Shown here piece after piece: positions 1 to 9,640 of a DNA stretch of 28,856 nucleotides. Both the position numbers and the translations under genes were made by a program. How positions within the stretch are numbered: position 1 is the stretch's first letter; the number at the start of each line of letters is the position of its first letter. The notes beneath the pieces were generated by a model that did no database searches, was not told the DNA's origin, and saw only the letters and a program-made list of their open reading frames with translations. The DNA is from Paraglomus occultum (Eukaryota > Glomeromycota > Glomeromycetes > Paraglomerales > Paraglomeraceae): assembly GCA_910592205.1 (NCBI GenBank), contig CAJVPJ010000317.1:1-28856 (forward strand), given 5' to 3'.

Positions 1-24
1 CGGTCGGTGCCAACAAAAGTGTGA

Positions 25-760
25 CTACATGGGGGTGGTGACTATATAAGAGGTGCTTATAAAGGGGTACGACTGTACATCCCTTCTTTTTGATGGAGGG
101 CTAACTTCGCCCACAAATAAGGTGGCACAAGTGTGTAATTGACAAATTATGGAAGTTGTGAAATCTGGCTGTTTAGCGCGCGACCTTCGGCTTTTCTTGT
201 CTTGCTTTCGTTTAAAGCTGTATTGGGCCATTGCACTACGTGTTTATCGGGATCACCAAAGAGTCCTTTCATAATGCGATCAAGGAAATTGGTATAGTGT
301 GATTTCGCTGTGCTCATTCCTAATTTTTGAAAAGAGTAGCATTCTCAAGCAGTCCAGAATAATAAAACCTAAATTCTCTTTTAAAGATTGCTCACTTAAA
401 AGTTTTCCGCATAATAATAACCAGATAATAACATCATCACGCGATCCACCCATTGCCATTTTAACTGCTTTTCAGAATGTTGTTTCGGAATTCGAATCTA
501 ATACTATTTGTTGCTCTGATTTAAATTTTTGATGAATTTCATCAAGCAAGGACAATCTGAAGTTATTCAATCATTGTATTGGAGTAGGAATTCGAGGCAA
601 GTAATAAAATTGATGATAACGATAATATTTCTTGTACATTTGATTTCACAAATAAGCCCTTGTCCCTTGCAATATTTAGTGACTGATTCTGATAATTTCT
701 AAAAAGTAGAGATACATTAGTCTCTCCCACATGTAAATCATCAACTGGATCTCCATTTTG
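25..760 (-). pseudogene. Decayed fungal repeat-family gene with a PD-(D/E)XK-like C-terminus
   Basis: Read on the minus strand, several long open stretches in different frames follow one another in a sensible order. One near 570-750 contains DLHVGETNVSLLFRNYQNQS. One near 260-560 contains SRDDVIIWLLLCGKLLSEQS and has an in-frame TGA (ETTF-stop-KAV). One near 155-275 contains FLDRIMKGLFGDPDKHVVQW. The last, 25-190, contains QPDFTTSIICQLHTCATLF followed by GEVSPPS. At least three frameshifts and a stop are needed to join them, so the gene is dead as written. The PDF...GEVSPP pattern resembles the core of PD-(D/E)XK nuclease-like domains, although the usual lysine is a serine here. The overall order resembles a multicopy family I associate with Rhizophagus genomes. 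Both family statements are from memory. The ATG at 231 opens only the last fragment and is not a true start. Confidence 0.55.
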
Positions 761-796
761 AAAGAAAATTCACATGGAATGTCATCAATTATGATA

Positions 797-835
797 TCTT
801 TCTTCTTCTTCTCCTCCTCCTCCTCCTTCTCTCAA
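797..835. repeat. Pyrimidine-rich CTT/CTC microsatellite tract
   Basis: A run made only of C and T triplets (CTT and CTC repeats) of about 39 bases. It lies just outside the 5' end of the decayed minus-strand gene, so on that strand it is a GAA/GAG-rich tract. No function can be read from it. Confidence 0.6.
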
Positions 836-1199
836 CGAATGGATTTTCTACTTCCAATGGATGTATCATTGGGCTACCTGGGCAGGGAGTGGTATATCCA
901 TCCAACCCTTACCATGATCAAGCATTTATCCGACTATGCATGGGAAACAGCAAGAATTTAAATTAAGATTAGCCTTAGGATGTGTGAGTAAAGGCTAAAA
1001 AGAAACAATTTTCATTACCTGTATTTTATGAACTTCTGCAGAAACCTTGATCTCTTGCAAGTTTATTTTCCTCTCCAAATCCAAAAATCATCAATACACC
1101 CACCAGCTTTTACACCTTCCTACAAAAAATTAACAGTAATAAAAACAAGGCTAGCTCATGATAGTTAACTAACTTTTGCAAGTTCATGGAAAGATTTCA

Positions 1200-1303
1200 G
1201 CGGAACGTATTCCATCGCCACTCGGATACGTATTCCAGTGGGTAGCTTCAATCACAGTTGAGACAGGGCGGAACGTATTCCATACACGGGCGGAACGTAT
1301 TCC
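1200..1303. repeat. Four copies of a GCGGAACGTATTCC motif
   Basis: The 14-base motif GCGGAACGTATTCC occurs exactly at 1200-1213, 1268-1281 and 1290-1303. A close variant, GGATACGTATTCC, lies at 1224-1236. All four are on the same strand and irregularly spaced. The core TACGTA/AACGTATTCC is partly palindromic, as many factor-binding sites are. The tract lies between two minus-strand coding relics. It could be a minisatellite remnant or a cluster of regulatory sites; the sequence does not decide this. Confidence 0.7.
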
Positions 1304-1443
1304 CTCGTGATTCCTGCCACAACCACCACGTACTCATCCTAAACCCTCACTCTAATGCTACATAATACTTGAGCTTTCTTCAAAATGTAATAACTAAACC
1401 AGCACTAGCCCTCCAACGCAAAAAAGTAACACACTTTAAATTG

Positions 1444-1676
1444 CTTAAACATTCTGTTAGCTTCCTTCTTTTCTTCTTCTGATCCTTCCTTCATAACCAT
1501 TCTAGCTGTCGCGTGATTGCTACCGTGATCGTTGCCTTGTTAATGAGATGTTTGGACGCACACCATTTCTCATGATATTCTAGTGCATCCCATTCTTTAC
1601 ATGGCGTGCTAATAAAGTATGAAAACCCCGGTTTGTCAGTAATATCAATTTCCTTTGACATTTGTGTAATGTGCAA
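1444..1676 (-). pseudogene. Fragment of an unrecognised coding exon, probably frameshifted
   Basis: From an ATG at 1676 the minus strand reads through ITDKPGFSYFISTPCKEWD and EYHEKWCASKHLINKA and stops near 1491. In another frame, overlapping the end of this one, it continues through NDHGSNHATARMVMKEGSEE and KKEANRMFKQFK to about 1444. There a GTGTGT could act as a splice donor. The two halves read like one highly charged protein joined by a frameshift of one or two bases. I do not recognise a domain. It may be the first exon of the decayed gene at 25-760, or a separate relic. Confidence 0.4.
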
Positions 1677-2254
1677 AACGAAAATATTTGTTCCGAGGTC
1701 GATATTTCAGTCTGGGATATTTCAAAATTTGATTGTCTCACGCGTATTTAATGATACACTTTGTGGCTAGCATTACGACCAATCATAGCCGTCGAAATTG
1801 ATCGACGTGTCGCATTACGCAAAAACCAGCAAAGCATCTGAAGTATGCTGTACATACTCCTTACGTAGTTAGTTTTATACATTTCTTATTCAAATAGACA
1901 TAAATTTAGACAAACTTTGCAAACTTATTGTAATTATTTGTTAGTACATGTATGAAAAGACAGCCCGAAGGGCGCCACTATGTGGCATACCTATAAACAA
2001 GATCTGATATTTATATTTTCCATTCAAAGATATTGAACGTGCAAAGAGGGGCTTATCCGCACGGTATAAAAAATGACACTTCTACATTTAAGAATTCATC
2101 ATGATTTTCCAATGTAAATATATCAGGCCCTTAGGGCGCTCGTTGAGGCATAATCATTATTGACAAGTGATCAGGCGTTACGAAACGCACATGTTATTTT
2201 TGAACTCGATAATTTAAATAAATCTGCACTTTATATGAAAGTTGTTAACAAAAC
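1677..2254. other. Intergenic stretch with no supported gene
   Basis: AT-rich sequence between two coding relics. I found no long open frame, no RNA gene and no strong repeat. Confidence 0.6.
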
Positions 2255-2579
2255 ATGTCATCAGAGCTTGAACCTCAATCTGCTCAATCAAAAATCGATT
2301 CGTTGCAAGAATTAAATTCGAAGCTCTTGGCTGAGATTCTGAGCTTAGAAAGGAAAATGCTGAGGTTAAAGCCGAGAATACAAAATTGAAACAAGCTATA
2401 GAAGCAAATGCTGAGCTCAAGACCACAGATTCGAGGAGCTAGAAAAGAAAAATAAAACAGACACCAGTAATCTCATTGCTGAAAATGCTGAGCTCAGAGA
2501 CAGAGTCACGAAATTGGAACAGAAGCAAACACAAGGTGATAGCGTATACGTATTAGAAGATTCTATTCTCCACGTCTGA
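2255..2579 (+). pseudogene. Coiled-coil protein relic with ENAEL-type heptads
   Basis: An ATG at 2255 starts MSSELEPQSAQSKIDSLQEL. The sequence then runs through three frames: a first stretch to about 2340, a second with LRKENAEVKAENTKLKQAIE, and a third with EELEKKNKTDTSNLIAENAE and RDRVTKLEQKQTQGD, ending at a TGA at 2577-2579. Together these make one continuous heptad-repeat coiled coil interrupted by two frameshifts. Repeated ENAEL and KLEQKQ blocks like this head a large multicopy protein family that I associate with Rhizophagus (recalled, not searched). The broken frames make it a pseudogene. It is probably the 5' part of the relic that continues from 2612. Confidence 0.6.
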
Positions 2580-2611
2580 TATTTCTTTCAATATACATAC
2601 ATACTCGTCCG

Positions 2612-3110
2612 AGCATCAATTATCACGCAAAGCTTGATCTGTTTATTCCAAATGCAATACGAGCTAGACATGAAGAAATCTTATCTTGGTATTATTATTC
2701 TGATAGTTTTGAAAATAAAGTTATTGAAATTTGCCGTGAGACAGGAGTTACGGATGCATGTTGTGGAGTAAATTATGATGAGTACTTGCTGATAATCGAG
2801 CAAAAGTCTATTTTTAGGATATAATGAATATGCCTTACACAGATATGAGTTGTGGGTACAGAATGCTATCAAAAAGGTTAAACGTGCAAGAGAAGATCCG
2901 AGCTATAAATATCATATCTCAAAAATGGTTGGAGTATATTAATGAAAAATAATATCCCGATACTTAGATCATATAATAATAAAGAGCGTGTAATTTCGGA
3001 TGGGCAACCAAATACTTATCAAAGAGGGTTTTGGTCACGGTGGGCGGATCTCTTACCCGATTTACATGCCTGCCCTATTGAAATTTCACATAAGTGCTAG
3101 AGGTATACAG
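2612..3110 (+). pseudogene. Continuation of the coiled-coil-family relic
   Basis: One frame from 2612 to 2824 reads INYHAKLDLFIPNAIRARHE, later ICRETGVTDACCGVNYDEYL, and stops just after IIEQKSIF. From 2817 a second frame continues without a gap in sense, with GYNEYALHRYELWVQNAIKK and then VKRAREDPSYKYHISKMVG, to a TAA near 2940. A third frame near 2975-3080 gives SDGQPNTYQRGFWSRWADLL. The handover at the run of T bases near 2811-2815 points to a one-base indel. Order and strand fit a single decayed gene with 2255-2579. The function of the family is unknown to me. Confidence 0.5.
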
Positions 3111-3390
3111 ATAATCGATAACCATTTTGTGTTATCTAATTTTGATCGAGGTACACTTTCCAGTAATATATTTGAAAAAAATTGGTGTATAGTCAAGGTA
3201 TAGCCACTATGTAACTGTTTTGGGTAATTACTAATGTTATAAACTTGTACTTTGGACAGACACTAAAATTATACTTTGGATAAACACAAAGAATATGCAT
3301 AATTCGAAAAAAATCGGGGTATAATTATTAGAGAAATTAAAATGGCGGTTAGATACAAAGTATACTATTTTAACTACATAATAATAATTC

Positions 3391-3450
3391 GGTGTCTATC
3401 CAAGGTAAAATTATTACAGATATATAAAAATATGTTTTGGGTAGACACAA
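3391..3450. repeat. Hairpin unit 1 of a palindromic repeat pair
   Basis: The arm GTGTCTATCCAA at 3392-3403 pairs with TTGGGTAGACAC at 3437-3448 (11 of 12 bases) across a loop of about 33 bases. The loop carries CAAGGTAAAATTATTACAG, which recurs in the second unit at 3545-3606. Confidence 0.7.
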
Positions 3451-3544
3451 AATAGGTGTACTATTTGATATACTAGTTGAAAAATCGATGTCTGGTCAAA
3501 GTAAATATTCTTTAAATGTAAATAAGTACTAGTTGAAAAAATTG

Positions 3545-3606
3545 GTGTCCACCCAAGGTAAAATTATTACAGATATATTATAAAAAATTATGCTTTGGAT
3601 AGACAC
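3545..3606. repeat. Hairpin unit 2 of a palindromic repeat pair
   Basis: The arm GTGTCCACCCAA at 3545-3556 pairs with TTGGATAGACAC at 3595-3606 (10 of 12). The loop shares about 25 identical bases with the loop of unit 1, and the two units are about 153 bases apart. Further degenerate half-units (TTTGGACAGACAC, TTTGGATAAACAC) lie between 3172 and 3300. The array looks like a decayed family of small palindromic elements. Confidence 0.7.
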
Positions 3607-3617
3607 GAAATAAACGA

Positions 3618-3716
3618 CACTACGTGCCTCATTATCGGATGATATTCGAATGAATTATAATAGTTAGCAATTCAGCACTACGTGCCTCATCATTGGGCAA
3701 TATTCGAATGAATTAT
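3618..3716. repeat. Two 41-base direct repeats
   Basis: Copies at 3618-3658 and 3676-3716 both start CACTACGTGCCTCAT and end ATATTCGAATGAATTAT, with a few differences in between. The pair directly follows the second hairpin unit. Confidence 0.75.
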
Positions 3717-3796
3717 GCAAAGCTAACAACTGCTAACAATTGTAACATTATCGATATCGAATTTGAGAGTATACAAGTTTTCTATCATCAATGTGT

Positions 3797-3864
3797 TATA
3801 AAATTTGGGTCATAAAATTTGGATCATGACACCTTAGTCTGTGTCATAAAAATTGGATCATGAC
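3797..3864. repeat. Short tandem repeat TCATAAAATTTGGATCATGAC
   Basis: A partial copy at 3797-3810 is followed by fuller copies at 3810-3830 and 3844-3864. The repeated core is AAAATTTGGATCATGAC, with one mismatch between the fuller copies. The unit ends seven bases before the large palindrome at 3871. Confidence 0.65.
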
Positions 3865-3870
3865 TGGGAA

Positions 3871-3931
3871 TCACCTATACTAAGTGGAAATAACATAAAT
3901 TATGTTATTTCCACTAGAAGTCTATAGGTGA
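3871..3931. repeat. Large nested palindrome, potential cruciform
   Basis: A perfect palindrome of 33 bases with a single central A lies at 3883-3915: the arm AGTGGAAATAACATAA is followed by TTATGTTATTTCCACT. Outside it, TCACCTATA at 3871-3879 pairs perfectly with TATAGGTGA at 3923-3931, after short unpaired bulges. The whole could fold as one long hairpin. It may be a deleted transposon reduced to its joined inverted ends, or a folded non-coding element. Confidence 0.85.
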
Positions 3932-4780
3932 CAGCTAATTCAGTGATATTTCAAGTGATTAAGCATGAATCACAGCCGTACCCACTGGAACCATTAATTC
4001 AACATTCCAGTCGAGCAAGTTACTAATTGTTCACCCGAGAAATAATAGTCACCTGAGTGACGGAAAATTCTAACAAATAGTAATATCGACATAAGTATGA
4101 CTCGAAAGAATTTAGTAAAGAAGTCGACCCACGTTGAAGATGAATACGAGTATGAATGCGTCTTGATAAATCATTAATTGCATTTAGGCAAGAATCAAGA
4201 TCTTAGTGTTTTGTGTCTTGTCAAATCTCGGGGATAAATCTTGTGGACAATACTATGGGTACGTTCAAGGAAAGTTGTGATACCATTCTCTATGTTCCTT
4301 TGTTTAATCTTTTAATTCTTTTTATGGTAATCGATGTCAAAACTGAGTTTATTCGGGCATGTTGTGGATGTTGTGGTTTGTCAATTGAAACTTTGTTTCT
4401 TGCAATTTCCACACTGATCGACAAGAACATTCCTTTATAGACAGTGTGACTGAAAAGGTAAAGGCGAAAGGAAAAAGAGCTAACGGCACTTAGCCGTAGT
4501 GCGTGAAAGCACCAACCATCGAAATGATGATTTAATATTAATATTGATGCCCGCGATTTCCATTTCATATCCGATGTATCCGTTTCCTTGCGATTTACAA
4601 TGTTCCAACCATTTGCTTTTTATGTTCCAATGCCCAATCAGACACAGTCATAATGACACGACTCTGAATTAGGAAACTAAAATATTTCCATTGACCTCGA
4701 ATATTAAATTAAAAAAAAATTTCAATTCTTGTAACCCCTTTAATATTAAAAAGAATTCTGGGTCTTTCCCCAATCTACCG
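3932..4780. other. 5' flank of the carrier gene
   Basis: There is no convincing gene here. A small frame at 4097-4177 encodes 26 residues including THVEDEYEYECVL, faintly like the start of a chromodomain but too short to call. Overlapping open frames on both strands at 4213-4568 lack protein-like character. The last few hundred bases presumably hold the promoter and 5' untranslated region of the carrier gene. Confidence 0.5.
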
Positions 4781-7090
4781 ATGACTACCACCGCTCACAC
4801 GCCTACACCACTATCAACTACTTCTCCTCCAACGGCGTCTTCGGCACTTGATCTGTTACGTCCTTCCTCCTCGTCAGACCTCACTCTCGATGAAGAGATA
4901 CAAATTTTTGAGAAGTATGCTTCAATAGAGAAAAACGGACAAAAGTACATGTCGCGCGACGATTTTGTTGCCGCGATCGCCCATGCGGAAGATAACAAGA
5001 TCATAATGGAACAATCCGTCGTTCTATTTAGTGTCGCCGACACAAAGCGAAAGGGTCTTCTTTCCCTAGAAGATTTTGTGGCTTTTGCAAACCTTCTTTC
5101 TAAACCGGATGCAGGATATGAAATAGCATTCCGCTTTTTTGATCCTAATGGCACTGGCAAAATTACTTTGGATCAATTCCGAAAAATCATCACCACTCGT
5201 TGCAGCCAAGATAGCTTACCCTTCGACTTCAATTGTGATTGGCTCAAACTTTACGTTGGTAGTGAAGGAAGTCGTTCGCGCGAACTTACATATGAGGAGT
5301 TTTCTCAATTACTTAAAGACTTCCAAGCCGAACGTTTACGCCAAGGATTCAAGCATTATGATTCTAAAGGGATAGGCCATATTACGGCCGATGATTTTGA
5401 GAAGATCATAATTTCAATAGACAAATATAAACTTTCTGATTTCCTGATAAATAATCTTCCAACAATACGTAATTTATCAGTCGATAATCACATATCTTAC
5501 GCATTAGCTGTAGCATTCTATAATGTCATTCGACAGATAGACATGGTTGATCGTGTTGTCTCCACCGCCATCGCTCAGTCTCCCGATCGCAAAATAACAA
5601 AACAGGATTTTCTGAACGCTTCTAAATCAACGAAATGTTCTATGTTTACACCATTAGAAGCCGACATTATCTTTCACTTTGCTGGATTGGGTAATACGTC
5701 TGATAGACTAGAACAAAAAGATTTTTCTCGATTTCTAAAACCAGAATGGTATCAACCTCAGCAAATTAGGCGAACAGTTACTGTAAAACGAAAGGAAGGC
5801 GTGCTTGGACAATTTTTACATCAATTGTACTCTTTTACCCTCGGATCTATGGCTGGGGCAGTAGGTGCTACCGCGGTATATCCGATTGATCTGCTGAAGA
5901 CAAGAATGCAGAATCAGAGGACCATGGTAGTAGGGGAGTTGATGTATCGTAACAGTTTTGATTGTTTTAAAAAAGTTGTTAAAAATGAGGGCTTTTGGGC
6001 ATTATATAGCGGACTTGGGCCACAACTGATTGTATGTATGCTCTACTGTCTGTTGGTTAAATTAATATTATATAACTTTCAAGTTATTAATTTTATTATT
6101 TTATAGGGTGTAGCACCAGAGAAAGCTATTAAATTGACGGTAAATGACTATGTCAGATCACTTACAAAAGATAAGGAAACCGGCGAAATACCCCTCAAGT
6201 ACGAAATACTTTCCGGGGCATCGGCAGGTGCTTCCCAAGTTGTAAGTACCAATATAATCGCGCGTTTGTTGCGTAGATGACATTAGGCTATTCGTTTATA
6301 TACATTCATCATAGTCTTTGACACATGTTAACCATTTCCAAACGATTATTCTTTGATGTCTTTTCCTCATAAATAAGGTCTTTACAAACCCGCTAGAAAT
6401 CGTAAAAATTAATCTTCAGTTACAAGGTGAAACCGCTCAAAAAGACACAGCCATAAGAATCGTCCGTAAGCTTGGTCTGCTCGGTCTTTTCAAGGGCTCT
6501 CGTGCCTGCCTCTTGCGAGATGTACCTTTTTCGGCAATTTATTTTCCCAGTTATGCGCATCTAAAAAAGGACTTTTTTAAAGAGGGTCCTAATCACAAAC
6601 TCGATATTACCGAACTTCTCCTCGCCGGTGCTATTGCTGGTATGCCGGCAGCATACTTTGCAACACCTGCTGACGTAATCAAGACACGACTCCAAGCCCA
6701 ACTCTTGCATCCAATACCCGGGCAAGCGCCTTATAAGGGTCTTGTCGATTGCGCTAAGACGATCTACCGGGTCGAAGGATTTACAGCTTTTTTCAAAGGC
6801 GGTCCTGCCAGAGTTCTTAGGTCATCACCGCAGTTTGGCGTAACATTAATGGTTTATGAGTTATTGCAGAGGTGGCTTCCGTGGAATGTTTCGGGGGCGT
6901 CTGCAGGGAAGAGTATAGAGTCATCGGATTTGGGATATCTACGTAATAGAGACGGATTGAGGATTCTATCGGTATGTAATTAAGGACTATACGCATCTCA
7001 TTATGTTTCACATATTTACTATTTTCGTGTTGCTTATTGACAATTGACTTTCAGGATTTGGGTTACAAATTCGGAGTCCCTCCGATCTGA
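4781..7090 (+). CDS. AGC1: Mitochondrial calcium-type aspartate/glutamate carrier (SLC25A12/13 family)
   Basis: The joined exons 4781-6031, 6107-6241, 6378-6971 and 7055-7090 encode 671 residues, the usual length for the family. All introns are GT-AG and phase 0. The N-terminal half (about residues 35-325) is an EF-hand domain with loops near 87-98, 121-132 and 194-205. The C-terminal half is a three-repeat mitochondrial carrier, with signatures [22 protein letters not shown] and [11 protein letters not shown] at about 367, 465 and 558, and the family block [14 protein letters not shown] just after intron 1. The family exchanges mitochondrial aspartate for cytosolic glutamate and a proton across the inner membrane and feeds the malate-aspartate shuttle. 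The open frame extends upstream to 4691, but 4781 is the first ATG. The last exon gives a KFGVPP tail; without splicing the protein would end at 6983. The loop at 87-98 ([12 protein letters not shown]) has lysines where calcium ligands are usual, so calcium control is uncertain. It is convergent with TAF8. Confidence 0.95.
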
Positions 7091-7623
7091 TTAATATGCG
7101 GATCTTATTTCAACCGTCATATTAGCATTACTCATATTTTACTCGACAATGCGTTTAAATAGACTCTGAAGCGACATTTAAGCACACGAAAGAGCGGCAT
7201 ACACATTAATGGGTTTATGATAATACTTTGTCCTCGGAAGATTTCAGTATGTATCGCCAGCAGGCATTAAAACATCTTAATTTTTTTCATCCAGGAAAGT
7301 CTGTACGGTCTTATCATCTGTTATACACACATCTCACATCCATGAATATTCTAATTTAAATTCCTTCTTCAAGTTTACTTATTCTTCTTGCAAACTGTAT
7401 TTATTTTCATTGTAAAGGTCATGTTCAGTGTTAAAGTAGAGCGTATACACTGTTCAATATTGATATAGAATTAACCGACATAATAGAGATTGTCACTTAG
7501 AGGCACTAATTAAGAGAAGAAAAAGTAAATAAAAGTCTTTGAAAGCTTCTTGTTTATTGAAATTGAGCGTCCATCAGGTCACATGTTGATGGGTAACATT
7601 AAGATTATTCGTCAATTATCGTA
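7091..7623. other. Convergent 3' intergenic region
   Basis: AT-rich space between two convergent genes, expected to hold both 3' untranslated regions and polyadenylation sites. I saw no coding or repeat signal. Confidence 0.6.
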
Positions 7624-8951
7624 CTATCCTCCTCCTCTCAAACTTTTTTTGGTACTCAGCTGCTCTTCATCAATGTTACCAATACCCGCTCTCTTCCTCT
7701 TCACTCCTATTTCCACGTTCTCCCACGGCTTTCTATCTATGGATCCATCTTGCATACTCTTTTTCGCCAAATTCCTTAATGTAAATGTCTCATAGTTAAT
7801 TATAGGTATTTGTGAGGGCATATTACCATAATCTGATGACGTTGAAGAGACAACTGTAGAAGATGATGGCGATGAATCCGAACCCGCAGAAGGAAAGTAA
7901 ACCTGATCTTCAGCCGCTATTAGTTTTTGTAAACTATTCTCTATCAAACGGACCTGCTCCATTTTGAGTTGACGCGGATCTTCACCTGATCGTTTGGCAA
8001 AAATCTATTATGCCGAATTAAAATTATTTTCATTCAACTTGCAAAAATCACTAGAATGCCACATTATTACTAAAAACAGTCATTACCGGTGTTCTCTTGT
8101 ACGAGTGTTTACTTGGAAAGGGAGGAAGATGAGTCGGAACGTAAGCTGGACGGGACAAAGAATCTGATTTCTCTTTCACCTTCAGCTCACCACTCTTCCC
8201 AATTCGATCTCTTCGCTTATCCTCAATAGCCATGGTTGCCTCCAGCTCGTCCTCCTCATCAGAGGCTAGCATCTCTGGTATGGGCTTTAACAATGGCGAT
8301 GCCGGACGAAAAGACGTCCGCAGGGCAGAGCCTAATCGCCTATATTTTTCTATAACTCGCAAGCGATAGAATTATTGCTCGGTCAGCGGACTTGAACAGT
8401 AACATGTAAACGGAATGATTCGTGGATAAAGTAGAAGAGATCTATTTATAGCTAAAGAGGTTCTAAGGTCCATGAAGGAAGAAGATCGGAGCGTTTTAGC
8501 CCTGCTCGAAACCCTTCACCTGTTTGACACCTTCCGAGAAAAGCCTCCAGCCCACTTGTCCGAACTCCTAATTTCTCAAGGGCCTTTTCGATGTCTTTAA
8601 GATTTGGTTGTGTTCGACAAGCCAGCTCGGCAAAGGAATGGGAAGTTATTATTAGGTTATCAAAATCTATGGCATGATAATGGTATATGATAGGACTTGT
8701 TAGACGATGATAATATCATTAAATACCGCTGTATATAGTTTGAAGCTTTATTATTGTTTTTGTTTTTATTTTGTTTCTTACGCACATGTTTCTATGGCAT
8801 CAGCTAAAGCTTCGTGGGCTCGCGGGCTTATGCTAGTAAATCCAGCTTCGCTGGCTAAGAAAGCACCTACTCTCTTGCTTATTTCATTAGCTATTCGCGC
8901 ATCAATACACACGTTTGAAGTGGATGAAGTTTGAGTGTTTTGTGAACTCAT
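7624..8951 (-). CDS. TAF8: Transcription initiation factor TFIID subunit 8 (TAF8)
   Basis: Minus-strand exons 8951-8786, 8666-8520, 8349-8087 and 8004-7624 encode about 318 residues. The N-terminus holds a histone fold of the bromodomain-associated type, with VGAFLASEAGFTSISPRAHE, then AELACRTQPNLKDIEKALEK. Using the GTGCGT donor at 8785, the fold lines up with TAF8 without a gap through ALADAIETYFDNL. Exon 3 ends in the TAF8 C-terminal signature (AYVPTHLPPFPSKHSYKRTP). The serine-rich and basic tail (KRKRAG, STKKSLRGGG) may carry a nuclear import signal. TAF8 pairs with TAF10 through the histone fold and helps assemble TFIID at RNA polymerase II promoters. The true start is the ATG at 8951; an upstream in-frame TTG at 8972 is not used. 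The acceptor of intron 2 could be TAG at 8350 or GAG at 8356, changing two residues. Histone fold and C-terminal motif together leave little doubt about identity. Confidence 0.88.
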
Positions 8952-9211
8952 ATTAACCAAGACAAGAAACAAAACGAAGAAGATATACTTTTTTGAATTT
9001 GATTAATCGATATCTGCATTCGTGTAACATAACCTTCATAACGCCAGTTCATCATGTGACTCTACAAATTGCCACGTGTCCTCATCGAGTGACCGGACAT
9101 GAATTCGCAGAAGTTCAAGTGCTGAATGTTTTTTCGTCATAAAACAGTGTTATTACAAAGAGAACAGCGCGTTATTTTGTCGAATCTAGCTTGATAACGT
9201 GAAATAATGCT

Positions 9212-9640
9212 CTATAAAATACCGTCGGTCGTCCTCCTCCCGTTATCGGTTTCCATGGGTTCATGTTCATCTCCAGAGTTTTGTGCATCAACGGACAAAT
9301 CGTTCTCTTCAGAAAACCAAACACCGGTCAACACTGATGTTAACTACAACTATTGATTGATTCCATTATACTCTCGTTTACCATGCAGGTCATCATTAGC
9401 AGAATTATCGTTGTTGGGTGTCAATTCTTCCATCTCTTCGGCAGAAATGCTCACATCACTTGCAGACGACGAACTTAATATATGATACATTCTGGGTCTA
9501 TCGCTGTCACTGTCGCTGTCATCTCTATAGCCGAATGTCGCTGCTACTGCCTGGTTATTTTCGTGTATTGGAGTGGTCGCGAATAGATCTACAGTCTCTG
9601 CGGAAGAATTCACAGAATGTACAGGCCAAGGGTCAGACAT
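9212..9640 (-). CDS. Small acidic serine-rich protein, function unknown
   Basis: The ATG at 9640 opens a frame to 9382, where a GTAAAC donor allows a 48-base intron (9381-9334, ending CATCAG). The second exon runs 9333-9212 and the protein is 126 residues. Without splicing the frame ends at 9350 after 96 residues. The second exon reads TGVWFSEENDLSVDAQNSGD and continues with METDNGRRTTDGIL; both exons share the same acidic, Ser/Asp/Asn-rich character, which is why I join them. A run DDSDSDSDRP near residue 40 and SISAEEMEELT near 64-74 look like casein kinase 2 type target stretches. There are no membrane segments, signal peptide or cysteines. It is probably disordered. It is divergent from ARL2 with 158 bases between start codons, so the two may be co-regulated. 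I do not recognise a family. Confidence 0.5.

Noticed and set aside
4213-4568. Overlapping frames on both strands upstream of the carrier
   Set aside because: Neither has family motifs, a convincing splice context or coding-like composition.
4795-5160. Minus-strand frame of 121 residues inside the carrier's first exon
   Set aside because: It is antisense to the conserved EF-hand domain and is a shadow of that reading frame.
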